Positions 1-6,428 of a DNA stretch of 8,556 nt are shown one piece after another; within the stretch, counting starts at the first letter, position 1; every line of letters starts with the position of its first letter. Where the stretch lies: positions 1 to 8,556 of the forward strand of contig JANXZT010000433.1 in the NCBI GenBank assembly GCA_025355395.1. Direction: 5' to 3'. A program made the translations under genes and the position numbers. A model generated the notes under the pieces. The model saw only the letters and a list, made by a program, of their open reading frames with translations. It made no database searches and was not told where the DNA came from. Origin of the DNA: Betaproteobacteria bacterium. GTDB lineage: Bacteria > Pseudomonadota > Gammaproteobacteria > Burkholderiales > Casimicrobiaceae.

Positions 1-2
1 CC

Positions 3-434
3 ATCCGCGGAACGCGGCCCCGCAGGCCGAACCGGCCGCGCGAGGACGAATCGTTGTACGCCGACTGGCCCACCGCAGCAGCCTACGCATGGAAGGATCT
101 TTCCGGCGCGGTGGGCGGCGATCCCAGGACGTGGGACGCAAGCATGGCGGAATGCCGATCCCTTGAAAATGCGCTGGCGATTGCAAGCCTTCACCTCGCC
201 GAATGGGATCCCGGCATCGATTTTTGTGGCCTTTCAAATCAGGCAGAGCTTGGCTTGCCACTGCGCGGGATCGCCGGCGAGTCGGGCACGCTGACGCGAA
301 AGCGCCCGGACATCTGGGTGCTGAACTGGGTGGCGAAACAAACGGTCGTCGCCCGCGAATGGTCGATCTTCGAGCTTAGCGAAAAAACCGGGGAAGTGGT
401 GCATGCAGGACGGGCGGGCGATGCGCGGCGTTAG
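3..434 (+). CDS. unrecognised protein, probably C-terminal part of a gene entering from the left
   Basis: The frame is open from the first complete codon at position 3 to the TAG at 432-434, so the gene probably begins outside the window. About 17 Arg/Pro-rich residues come first, then a globular-looking stretch rich in Trp (DWPTAAAYAW, DIWVLNWVAK, AREWSIFELS). No signal peptide, membrane segment or known motif is visible. A TTG at 54 lies 8 bases after an AGGA in the context GAGGACG, so a complete 126-residue protein starting there is an alternative. Mixed hydrophobic and charged residues plus fairly GC-rich third positions favour real coding. It converges on the helicase gene across a 129-bp gap. 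I do not recognise the family and assign no function. Confidence 0.5.
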   Translation: MRGTRPRRPNRPREDESLYADWPTAAAYAWKDLSGAVGGDPRTWDASMAECRSLENALAIASLHLAEWDPGIDFCGLSNQAELGLPLRGIAGESGTLTRKRPDIWVLNWVAKQTVVAREWSIFELSEKTGEVVHAGRAGDARR

Positions 435-563
435 CTTCGCCCCAATGCTCGGCACCAGCGGGCTAGTTGGGGCTAGTTGGCCGCTAATTGCGAAGATTCA
501 GTATGAAGTTCCACCAAACGGGGACGACGAACGATCAGACAGCCCCTGCGTGGGTAATTTCCG
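435..563. other. convergent intergenic gap with a 10-bp tandem duplication
   Basis: This is the gap between the stop of the left-edge gene and the stop of the helicase gene, which face each other. It contains a perfect head-to-tail duplication of GGCTAGTTGG at 461-470 and 471-480. I looked for a bidirectional terminator and saw no GC-rich stem followed by a T tract on either strand. Confidence 0.5.
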
Positions 564-2666
564 TCAGCGCCACGCTGCGCGGAGCCGCGCGCCAATATCG
601 ATCGACGGCTTTTCGCACACCACCTGAGTGCCCATGACCGCGGGAGCGACCACCGGCCACGCGGTACGCTCGAAAAGCGGCACGATAGCCTCCGGCAGAA
701 ATCGGCTGCGCGATGCGTAGAGGTGGCGATCGCCGAGTCCCGTTTGCTGGTGCACATGAAAGCGTTGCGGGACCATCAGATGAAGGTGATCTCTGGCGCG
801 CGTCATGGCCACGTACAAGAGGCGCCGCTCTTCCTCGATCTCGTCGCTCGTCCCGGTAGCCATGTCGGACGGAATACAGCCGTCCACCACGTTTAGCACC
901 TGAACCGTTTTCCATTCCTGTCCCTTGGCGGAATGAATGGTTGAAAGGATGAGGTAATCGTCGTCGCGCCTCGGCACGCCCGCTTCGTCACTCGTTGCCG
1001 CCGGCGGATCGAGCGTAACCTCGGTGAGGAAGCGCTCCCGCGAAGGGTACGTTGCGGCGATGGCCTGAAGCTGCACCAGATCACCCATTCGCGCCCGCGC
1101 ATCTTCATGGAGACGCTCGAGGTGCGGCGCATACCATCGCGTCACCCACTCGAGGGCCGCGGGCCAAGCCGCCGCCGGGCTTCGCAGCGACCCGATCAGC
1201 TCCGTGAACGCTTGCCACGCATCACCCGTCGCAGCGGTCGGTGTAAACGCCCGCATGGTCGCCACGGGGTCGGCAGCCTCGGCGATTGCGTTCAACAAAC
1301 GTCCTGCACTCGCCGGTCCGATGCCCGGCAGGAGTTGTGTCGCGCGAAAGCCGGCGATCCTGCCGCGCGGATTATCGGCCCATCGCAGGATGCACAGCAC
1401 ATCCTTCACGTGCGCCGCTTCGAGGAATTTGAGGCCGCCGTATTTCACGAACGGTATGCGCCGGCGAGCGAGCTCGAGCTCGAGTTGCGCGCTATGTCCC
1501 GAGCTGCGAAACAGCACCGCCTGCGCTTTGAGCGCGATGCCGGTTTCGCGATACGCCAATATCCGTTCGGCGACGCACTGCGCCTGGTCCGCTTCGTCGC
1601 GAACGGTGACAAGCTCCGGCTTCTGCGGCGAGACCCGCTCGCTCCACAGGTTCTTGGTGAACCGCTCGCGCGCGAGACCTATCACGGCGTTGGAGGCCGC
1701 CAGGATCGCCTGCGTCGAACGATAGTTGCGCTCCAGTGTGATGACCTGGGCCGGTGGCGTGAATTGCTGCGGAAAATCGAGGATGTTGCGCACCGTTGCG
1801 GCCCGGAAGGAATAGATGGCCTGCGCGTCATCGCCAACCACGGTCAATCCCTGCCCGGCTGGCTTCATTTTCAGGAGGATCGAGGCTTGCAACCGATTGG
1901 TATCCTGATACTCGTCGACCAGCACGTGGTCGAAGCGGCCGCCGATCTCGGCCGCAATCGCGGGCTCTTCCATCATGTGCGCCCAATAGAGAAGAAGATC
2001 GTCGAAGTCGAGGACATTCTGCGCCTGCTTCGCCGTCACATACGCTTCGAAGAGTGCGCGCAATTGCGCTTCCCAGGGTACGCCCCACGTGAACGTGCGC
2101 GCCAACACGTCCGAAAGGGGAGATTCGCTGTTTACCGTTCGCGAATAGATCGCGAGACAAGTGGCCTTGGCCGGAAAGCGCTGGGGCGTCGCGGTCAAGC
2201 CGGCCTCGTGCCTTACCAACGCCAGCAGGTCTTCCGAATCGCCACGGTCGTGGATCGTGAACTGCGGGTCGAGGCCGATGCGTGGCGCATATTCGCGCAA
2301 CAGGCGGGCCGCGATGGCGTGGAAGGTGCCCGACCATGGAAGCCCCGGTGGCGTGAGCGCTCGTGGCGTCAAGACCCGTTGCAACAATAGCCCCGCACGG
2401 CGTTCCATCTCGGCCGCCGCCCGGCGGGAAAATGTGAGCAGCAACAATCGTTGCGGATCGGCGCCGCAGACCAGGAGATGGGCCACCCGATGAGCCAAAG
2501 TGTTGGTCTTGCCCGAACCGGCACCGGCGATGATGAGCAGCGGGCCCGGCGCGACGCGCGCGCTGCCAACCCCGTGCTCCACTGCAAGCCGTTGCGCTAC
2601 GTTGAGGGTCCGAAGATAGTCCGGCGTTAATTCAGCGGTAGCGTCGGCAATCGTGGCGGGCAGCAT
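564..2666 (-). CDS. UvrD/PcrA/Rep-like superfamily 1A DNA helicase
   Basis: ATP-driven 3'-5' DNA-unwinding enzyme of the UvrD/PcrA/Rep type, cytosolic, expected in DNA repair or fork restart. Every SF1A motif is present and in order. Residues are numbered from the ATG at 2666: a Q-motif-like LNVAQR near 21, Walker A AGAGSGKT near 47-54, motif Ia LTFSRRAAAEM near 77, motif II VDEYQDTN near 250, motif III GDDAQAIYSFR near 278, motif IV LERNYRS near 311, motif V STIHSAKGQEW near 575, motif VI RLLYVAMTRARDH near 615. At 700 residues it is close to family length but stops about 85 residues after motif VI, so the long PcrA C-terminal extension looks short or missing. The frame stays open to a GTG at 2711, but that codon lies upstream of the predicted start of transcription; the ATG at 2666 has AAAGGGA about 12 bases upstream. 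Paralogues of this type are common beside true uvrD, so no symbol is given. Confidence 0.93.
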   Translation of the reverse strand: MLPATIADATAELTPDYLRTLNVAQRLAVEHGVGSARVAPGPLLIIAGAGSGKTNTLAHRVAHLLVCGADPQRLLLLTFSRRAAAEMERRAGLLLQRVLTPRALTPPGLPWSGTFHAIAARLLREYAPRIGLDPQFTIHDRGDSEDLLALVRHEAGLTATPQRFPAKATCLAIYSRTVNSESPLSDVLARTFTWGVPWEAQLRALFEAYVTAKQAQNVLDFDDLLLYWAHMMEEPAIAAEIGGRFDHVLVDEYQDTNRLQASILLKMKPAGQGLTVVGDDAQAIYSFRAATVRNILDFPQQFTPPAQVITLERNYRSTQAILAASNAVIGLARERFTKNLWSERVSPQKPELVTVRDEADQAQCVAERILAYRETGIALKAQAVLFRSSGHSAQLELELARRRIPFVKYGGLKFLEAAHVKDVLCILRWADNPRGRIAGFRATQLLPGIGPASAGRLLNAIAEAADPVATMRAFTPTAATGDAWQAFTELIGSLRSPAAAWPAALEWVTRWYAPHLERLHEDARARMGDLVQLQAIAATYPSRERFLTEVTLDPPAATSDEAGVPRRDDDYLILSTIHSAKGQEWKTVQVLNVVDGCIPSDMATGTSDEIEEERRLLYVAMTRARDHLHLMVPQRFHVHQQTGLGDRHLYASRSRFLPEAIVPLFERTAWPVVAPAVMGTQVVCEKPSIDIGARLRAAWR

Positions 2667-2699
2667 CGTACGGGGCAATCCCTTTAAGCAGGCGCCCCG

Positions 2700-2728
2700 A
2701 TTGTACGACACGTCGAACGTTCGTTCTA
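2700..2728 (-). promoter_or_regulatory. predicted sigma-70 promoter of the helicase gene
   Basis: Read on the minus strand, a TAGAAC -35-like box (2723-2728) is followed, after exactly 17 bases, by TACAAT (2700-2705), a 5-of-6 match to the -10 consensus. Transcription would start near 2693, giving the ATG at 2666 a leader of about 27 bases. The promoter begins only 6 bp beyond the stop of the metalloprotease gene, so the helicase has its own promoter despite being packed close behind. The -35 box is weak, which suits a regulated promoter. Confidence 0.45.
2714..2726. promoter_or_regulatory. possible LexA/SOS-type operator (GAAC-N4-GTTC)
   Basis: CGAACGTTCGTTC contains GAAC (2715-2718), four bases, then GTTC (2723-2726). 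This spacing is that of the LexA box known from Bacillus and actinobacteria (CGAAC-N4-GTTCG), here with one outer base different. It sits inside the spacer of the predicted helicase promoter, where a bound repressor would block RNA polymerase. Helicases of this family are often damage-inducible. Against it, the classical beta- and gammaproteobacterial LexA box is CTGT-N8-ACAG, so another palindrome-binding repressor or chance remains possible. Confidence 0.35.
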
Positions 2729-2733
2729 CATTA

Positions 2734-3960
2734 TTACGCGCCGGAGCACCAGGTTACGCCTTCGGGAGTCCAGCCGCGCGTGGCCATCTCACGTCTGCCG
2801 GCATCCGTCGTCACATAACGATGGTTCGGATCGCCCTGCGGACGGAAATAACGGTAAACGGGCTGCGTGCCTCCAGGGCAAGCGCCGCTTGCATCCGGAA
2901 GCGCTGCATAAAACGCATCACCTTCGAACACCCACACGGGCCAGCGTTGGGACACCAGGTCGCATTCGGACGGGTTCGCCGTATAGAAATGCGAATCCGG
3001 CCCGATCCGTTTGCCGGTGGCGGGGTCGACGCGCCCATCACCATAAAAACGGCACATCGGCTGCAGGCCCGGATACGCAACCTTCCACACCGGAAATCTC
3101 ATGCCGGTGGCCCGCCACCCGCCATCCGGGCCGCCCTTAGCCAACGCGGCTTGCTCGATCGGATTAGCCGACATGAAGTAGTGATCGAGACCCGCGTGGT
3201 AGTACTCAAGTGCAGTCGCATCGGGCGTGGCGGCACTCGGCGCGGCGGCAATCTGCTGCGTCGGCGGAGCACCGTCGGGCGGGCCATAAAGCGCCTGGCA
3301 ACCCGCGATGTCGTCCGGCTGCAAGGTCGTCGCATACGAGTACGCCGGGGCGGCCGGTGGGCCCGCCATCACGGCGGTGCGAACTTCCGAATGGTCGAGC
3401 CCAATGGCGTGCCCGAGCTCATGCAGCAGGAGCGGAAACGCCGCCGCCGGGCTGCCATTGGCGCCGACGTTCAACTGGATGTCGGATTCGACCAGCGCAC
3501 CATCGCGCATGTACCAGCTCGTGTTCGCCCCCGAGGTCATCATCGGCAACCACCCGATGATGCTCGCGCCGTCCTGCACCGTCGCCTGGCTCTGGGTGGT
3601 GCCGAGAAATCCGAACCGCACCCCGCATTGCGACGACCACATGTTCATCGCCTGCTGCGTCAGCGTAACCATCTGCGCAGTCTGGGCCCACGCCGGTTGT
3701 CCTTCGGGCGCGTAGTGCCATGTCATCGTGTGGTTCGACCACTGCAAGCCCGGCGCAAGCACGCGAAATTTGTGTGATGAATCGGCGGCGGCACCGGCCG
3801 TGGAAACCGTCATCGCCAACGCAACGACGCATGCGAGTGCCGCAAGCAGGCCGGGATAGCGTGTAGGACGGTTTTCGCGCGTCGCCGTTGCACGCGGCGG
3901 CGAGGTGTGTTGAATAGATGCGCACGGTGCGGATGCTAACTGCGTTGTTGTTGTTGCCAT
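2734..3960 (-). CDS. secreted matrixin-type zinc metalloprotease with DUF5648-like C-terminal domain
   Basis: Predicted extracellular zinc endopeptidase of the metzincin clan. Residues are numbered from the ATG at 3960. A long polar N-region (1-34) precedes a hydrophobic segment, GLLAALACVVALAMTVS (37-53), and an AGAAA cleavage-like site near 59, so it should be exported by Sec. The zinc-binding motif HELGHAIGLDH (180-190) supplies three His ligands and the catalytic Glu, and AVMAG (196-200) is the Met-turn. After a Pro/Ala linker (about 227-250), residues 252-408 are rich in Tyr, Phe and Trp, with YYHAGLDHYF, SHFYTANPSE and NHRYVTT. These match the repeated Y/F-His-F-Y-T-x-N pattern of DUF5648, thought to act in surface or substrate attachment. 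An ATG at 3972 is in frame, but GGAGG lies five bases before the ATG at 3960, which decides the start. No propeptide with a cysteine switch is evident, so control of activity is unclear. Confidence 0.85.
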   Translation of the reverse strand: MATTTTQLASAPCASIQHTSPPRATATRENRPTRYPGLLAALACVVALAMTVSTAGAAADSSHKFRVLAPGLQWSNHTMTWHYAPEGQPAWAQTAQMVTLTQQAMNMWSSQCGVRFGFLGTTQSQATVQDGASIIGWLPMMTSGANTSWYMRDGALVESDIQLNVGANGSPAAAFPLLLHELGHAIGLDHSEVRTAVMAGPPAAPAYSYATTLQPDDIAGCQALYGPPDGAPPTQQIAAAPSAATPDATALEYYHAGLDHYFMSANPIEQAALAKGGPDGGWRATGMRFPVWKVAYPGLQPMCRFYGDGRVDPATGKRIGPDSHFYTANPSECDLVSQRWPVWVFEGDAFYAALPDASGACPGGTQPVYRYFRPQGDPNHRYVTTDAGRREMATRGWTPEGVTWCSGA

Positions 3961-3963
3961 ACC

Positions 3964-3972
3964 GTCCTCCAT
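3964..3972 (-). promoter_or_regulatory. ribosome binding site that fixes the metalloprotease start
   Basis: On the minus strand the sequence reads ATGGAGGACGGTATG. The GGAGG core sits five bases before the second ATG (3958-3960) and overlaps the first (3970-3972), which itself has no Shine-Dalgarno sequence. This identifies the second ATG as the true start. Confidence 0.7.
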
Positions 3973-4274
3973 GAGTGCGATTCAGCACTGAGGAGGTGCA
4001 AGCGATATGCCATGCGGCGCAAGTGGGTGCGGATCAACGCACGCGAACCATGGTCGAACAATTTTTCCGGTCAGGAGGCAATGCTTTCCTGATCAGGGTC
4101 ATCCATGCGACTCACGCGCTTGGACGCTGTTGTCGGCGCAGTGCGCATGCAACCGGCGAATCGGGCTCTAGGAGCAGTGGGAACAAACGCAGCGGAGGTG
4201 TCGGACATTCCCGACAAACCGCTACGTGCGTCCTACACAGGGCCGGGGCCGGATCGGGCTGTACGTTGGCGGAG
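3973..4274. other. intergenic region between hydrolase and metalloprotease genes, with short inverted repeats
   Basis: I see no convincing gene in these 302 bases; open frames on the plus strand read through the minus-strand genes and look like shadows. Three symmetric sites stand out. AGTGC-N6-GCACT (3974-3989) would form a small hairpin just before the metalloprotease ribosome site. CCTGATCAGG (4088-4097) is a perfect 10-bp palindrome about 130 bp upstream of the metalloprotease start. TGTCGG-N6-CCGACA (4199-4216) lies 59 bp beyond the hydrolase stop and has no T tract on either side. No promoter matches consensus well enough to call. Confidence 0.4.
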
Positions 4275-4910
4275 CTACGCGAGATCCAAAGGAGTCAGCA
4301 TCGATTCGATTTGTGCAACGGTGCGAACGCGCGCCATGCGTGGAAAGATCCGCTGCATGAATTGATCGTGATTATCCTGCTCGGGCGAGGTGCACGCATC
4401 GCTGGCAATGACGATGTGGTAATCCATGTCGCGCGCGGCGAACGCAGTGCTGGCGATTCCGACGTCGGTTGACCCGCCGCAGAGCACAATGGTGCTCACC
4501 TGCCGTGACCGCAGGGCGAGATCGAGACAGGTCTGATAAAACGCGCTCCAGCGATATTTTGGAATGACGTACTCCTCGGACTGCGGCGCGAGCTCATCGA
4601 CGACCTGTGCTTCCCATGTGCCGCCAACGATGGCCGGTTGGAAGCGCGCGGCGGGACCCGGCGCGATCGGGCGCAGCCTGTTGTCGGTGTCGCGCAATGT
4701 CTTCGCACTGGTGGCGTTGTCGCGACGATGCGCGGCATTGGCATAGGCGATCATCATTCCCCGCCGGCGGGCACACTGGAGCAGGCGCATCGCGTTGACA
4801 AGGACCGGCGCGTAGCGCGCAGAGGTCGAATCGCCGTCCCTGACATGGCCATTCAGGAAATCGAACAAGACAACGGCGGTCTCTTCGGCTTGAAGCGTGC
4901 TCTTTTGCAT
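4275..4910 (-). CDS. isochorismatase-fold hydrolase with Gly at the nucleophile position
   Basis: Cytosolic alpha/beta hydrolase of the isochorismatase-like (cysteine hydrolase) superfamily. Residues are numbered from the ATG at 4910. VVLFDFLNGHV carries the acid Asp17. VIPKYRWSAFYQT carries Lys118 and resembles the K-W-R-Y-S-A-F stretch of the EntB and PhzD isochorismatases. LCGGSTDVGIAST is the nucleophile loop, where most members have Cys after TDV; here it is Gly151. EntB and PhzD also have Gly there and hydrolyse isochorismate through Asp, so vinyl-ether hydrolysis is more plausible than nicotinamidase-type amide cleavage. However, the loop is STDVG, not YAHxG, and no siderophore or phenazine gene is nearby. 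At 211 residues it has normal family length. An ATG at 4985 is in frame, but it falls inside the predicted promoter. The substrate is unknown. Confidence 0.82.
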   Translation of the reverse strand: MQKSTLQAEETAVVLFDFLNGHVRDGDSTSARYAPVLVNAMRLLQCARRRGMMIAYANAAHRRDNATSAKTLRDTDNRLRPIAPGPAARFQPAIVGGTWEAQVVDELAPQSEEYVIPKYRWSAFYQTCLDLALRSRQVSTIVLCGGSTDVGIASTAFAARDMDYHIVIASDACTSPEQDNHDQFMQRIFPRMARVRTVAQIESMLTPLDLA

Positions 4911-4965
4911 GGCCTGCGATCGCTGATACGCACTGTGACGCGGTGTGGTCAAGGCGTGGACCGCG

Positions 4966-4995
4966 ATTCGAACACCCCCGCCCATCCAATGTCAA
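4966..4995 (-). promoter_or_regulatory. predicted sigma-70 promoter of the isochorismatase-fold gene
   Basis: On the minus strand a perfect -35 hexamer TTGACA (4990-4995) is followed after 18 bases by TCGAAT (4966-4971), a 4-of-6 match to the -10 consensus. Transcription would begin near 4959, leaving a leader of about 50 bases before the ATG at 4910. It would also exclude the longer start at 4985. The ribosome site before 4910 is weak (GCAGGCC). Confidence 0.45.
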
Positions 4996-5216
4996 CGCAC
5001 CCGCTTCCTGGGGATGCGCGCCGCGCGGCCTGGATTTCGGCGTCGCTAACGGAATCGCGTAGCACTTGGGAGGGAGCGTTCCACATGACGGAACATGGTT
5101 CCGCTGGATATCCTTTGCAGGTTTTGGCGTCTAAAATGAGCATCGCCTGCCATCGAGGCCGCGGCTTTTCCGCCGCCGCCGTGGCGTATCAGCATTCCGT
5201 TTCTTTCGGAGCACCC
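4996..5216. other. divergent control region upstream of the binding-protein gene
   Basis: This non-coding stretch lies between the outward-facing hydrolase and binding-protein genes. An open frame crosses it on the plus strand, but it continues backwards as antisense of the hydrolase and is rejected as coding. It holds a cluster of GTTCC/GGAAC arms (5078-5102, listed separately), a -10-like TAAAAT at 5132-5137 without a good -35, and a small GC hairpin, GCGGC-TTTTCC-GCCGC, at 5161-5176 that would lie in the leader of the plus-strand transcript. Confidence 0.4.
5078..5102. promoter_or_regulatory. possible operator: GTTCC-N7-GGAAC-N3-GTTCC
   Basis: Three five-base arms alternate in orientation at 5078-5082, 5090-5094 and 5098-5102. 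The last two form the 13-bp palindrome GGAACATGGTTCC. Its centre is about 48 bp before the start of transcription implied by the TAAAAT at 5132-5137, a typical distance for an activator. No regulator gene is in view, so the binding protein is unknown. Confidence 0.3.
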
Positions 5217-6278
5217 ATGTCCATGAAGCCGCTTCTGCAACGATTGTTGGCATCCCTCGGTTGCTACTCGCTCGCGTGGGGTGCGCTCGCCATCGCCCAG
5301 CCGGTCGACATTGCCACGCTCTCGGCCATGCAGAATCCGGCGCGCGAAGTGCGCCTGACTGAAGGCGCCCGCAAGGAAGGCGAGCTCACTCTCTACACAT
5401 CGCTCGTGGTCGATGACATTCAGAACCTCGCCGCCGCATTCGAAAAGAAGTACGGCGTGAAGGTGAAATACTGGCGGGCTAGTTCGGAAAAGGTGGTGCA
5501 GCGCATCGTGACCGAGGCTCGCGCCAATCGATTCGATTTCGATGTGGTCGAAACCAACGGACCGGAGCTGGAAGCGGTGTACCGCGAAAAGCTCCTGACG
5601 CCGGCATCGTCCCCCCATGACGTGAATCTCCTTCCCGCCGCTATCCGTCCGCACAAGGCGTGGGTGGGGACGCGTCTCAACATGTTCGTGCAGGCATACA
5701 ACACGAACCTCGTAAAAAAGGAAGAGTTGCCGAAGTCGTATCAGGATCTTCTCAATCCGCGATGGAAAGGGCGTCTGGGGATCGAAGCGGAGGATGTTGA
5801 CTGGTTCGGGGCGGTGGTGAAAGACATGGGGGAGGAGAAAGGATTGAAGCTCTTCCGCGACATTGTTGCCGCCAACGGCATTTCAGTGCGCAAGGGACAC
5901 ACGCTGCTGGCGGGGCTCGTATCCGGCGGCGAAGTACCGTTGGCATTGACCGTGTACAACCACAATGCGGAGCGGCTGAAGCAAAAGGGCGCGCCGATCG
6001 ACTGGTATGCGATCCCGCCCGCCTTTGTCCGACCCAACGGAATGGGCCTGTCGGCCAAGCCACCCCACCCGCATGCCGCGGTACTGTTCTACGACTTCAT
6101 GCTGTCCGAGGAAGGTCAGCGCATGCTGGAAAAAGGCAACTACGTGCCGGCGAATCGCAAGCTCGACAACCCCGCCCAGAAGCTGCCGCTCAAGTTTATT
6201 GACCCGGCCATCGTGCTCGATGAATCGGCCAAGTGGGAAAAGCTGTGGGACGAGATCATCGTCAAGCAGTCGAAATGA
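5217..6278 (+). CDS. orphan ABC transporter periplasmic substrate-binding protein (COG1840/AfuA-like)
   Basis: Predicted periplasmic solute receptor for an ABC importer, 353 residues, of the family that includes the FbpA/AfuA iron(III)-binding proteins. An N-terminal signal peptide runs to a likely AIA|QP cleavage near residue 27. The Cys at 16 lies in SLGC and does not make a proper lipobox. The mature protein opens with ARKEGELTLYTS, then AAFEKKYGVKVKYWRAS, the usual first beta strand and ligand loop. NPRWKGRLGIE (180-190) and GEVPLALTVYNHNAERLKQKG (238-258) are family hallmarks. FbpA binds ferric iron with a Tyr-Tyr pair in the region that here reads VYNHN, so iron is doubtful and an organic or phospho-ligand is equally possible. 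GGAG five bases before the ATG at 5217 fixes the start. No permease or ATPase gene lies beside it, so it must share a transporter encoded elsewhere. Confidence 0.88.
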   Translation: MSMKPLLQRLLASLGCYSLAWGALAIAQPVDIATLSAMQNPAREVRLTEGARKEGELTLYTSLVVDDIQNLAAAFEKKYGVKVKYWRASSEKVVQRIVTEARANRFDFDVVETNGPELEAVYREKLLTPASSPHDVNLLPAAIRPHKAWVGTRLNMFVQAYNTNLVKKEELPKSYQDLLNPRWKGRLGIEAEDVDWFGAVVKDMGEEKGLKLFRDIVAANGISVRKGHTLLAGLVSGGEVPLALTVYNHNAERLKQKGAPIDWYAIPPAFVRPNGMGLSAKPPHPHAAVLFYDFMLSEEGQRMLEKGNYVPANRKLDNPAQKLPLKFIDPAIVLDESAKWEKLWDEIIVKQSK

Positions 6279-6315
6279 GACTAGGGCACCTACACTAGTG
6301 CGCCGCCAATATTTC

Positions 6316-6428
6316 GTCATTCCCGCGAACGCGGGAATCCATTCTGCTACGTAGAAGATGGGTCTCGATTCATCAGCCAATGGGTCCGGTTCAAAATCAA
6401 AATGGATCCCTGCGTTCGCAGGGATGAC
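6316..6428. mobile_element. REP/dRS3-like inverted hairpin pair, possible MITE-like element
   Basis: Two 27-nt sequences, 6316-6342 and 6402-6428, are inverted copies of each other with 23 of 27 bases identical. Each is itself a hairpin: nine paired bases around a two-base loop, ATTCCCGCG/CGCGGGAAT in the first and ATCCCTGCG/CGCAGGGAT in the second. The four differences form two compensated base pairs, so both stems stay perfect. The core fits the ATTCCC-N8-GGGAAT pattern of neisserial dRS3 repeats. Outer ends are GTCAT and ATGAC. The ~59 bases between carry no gene, so any movement would need a transposase supplied from elsewhere (REP-associated tyrosine transposases do this for REPs). Confidence 0.65.

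Noticed and set aside
1107..2390. Long plus-strand open frame of 427 codons
   Set aside because: It lies wholly antisense to the helicase gene, which has all family motifs. The translation is Arg-rich with no domain, as expected of a shadow in GC-rich DNA.
2653..3777. Plus-strand open frame of 374 codons opposite the metalloprotease
   Set aside because: Arg/His-rich shadow of a gene with an intact HExxHxxGxxH motif and a decisive ribosome site.
4960..4985. tRNA T-arm-like GTTCGAATC string on the minus strand
   Set aside because: The flanking bases do not pair as a T stem, and no acceptor or anticodon arm can be folded.
4638..5216. In-frame upstream extension of the binding-protein gene
   Set aside because: It would be antisense to the hydrolase and would bury the signal peptide inside the protein. 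The ATG at 5217 has GGAG at good spacing and is followed directly by a signal sequence.
6279..6340. Rho-independent terminator after the binding-protein gene
   Set aside because: The hairpin at 6319-6338 is strong but is followed by CCATTCTGC with no T run, and it is one half of the inverted repeat pair.
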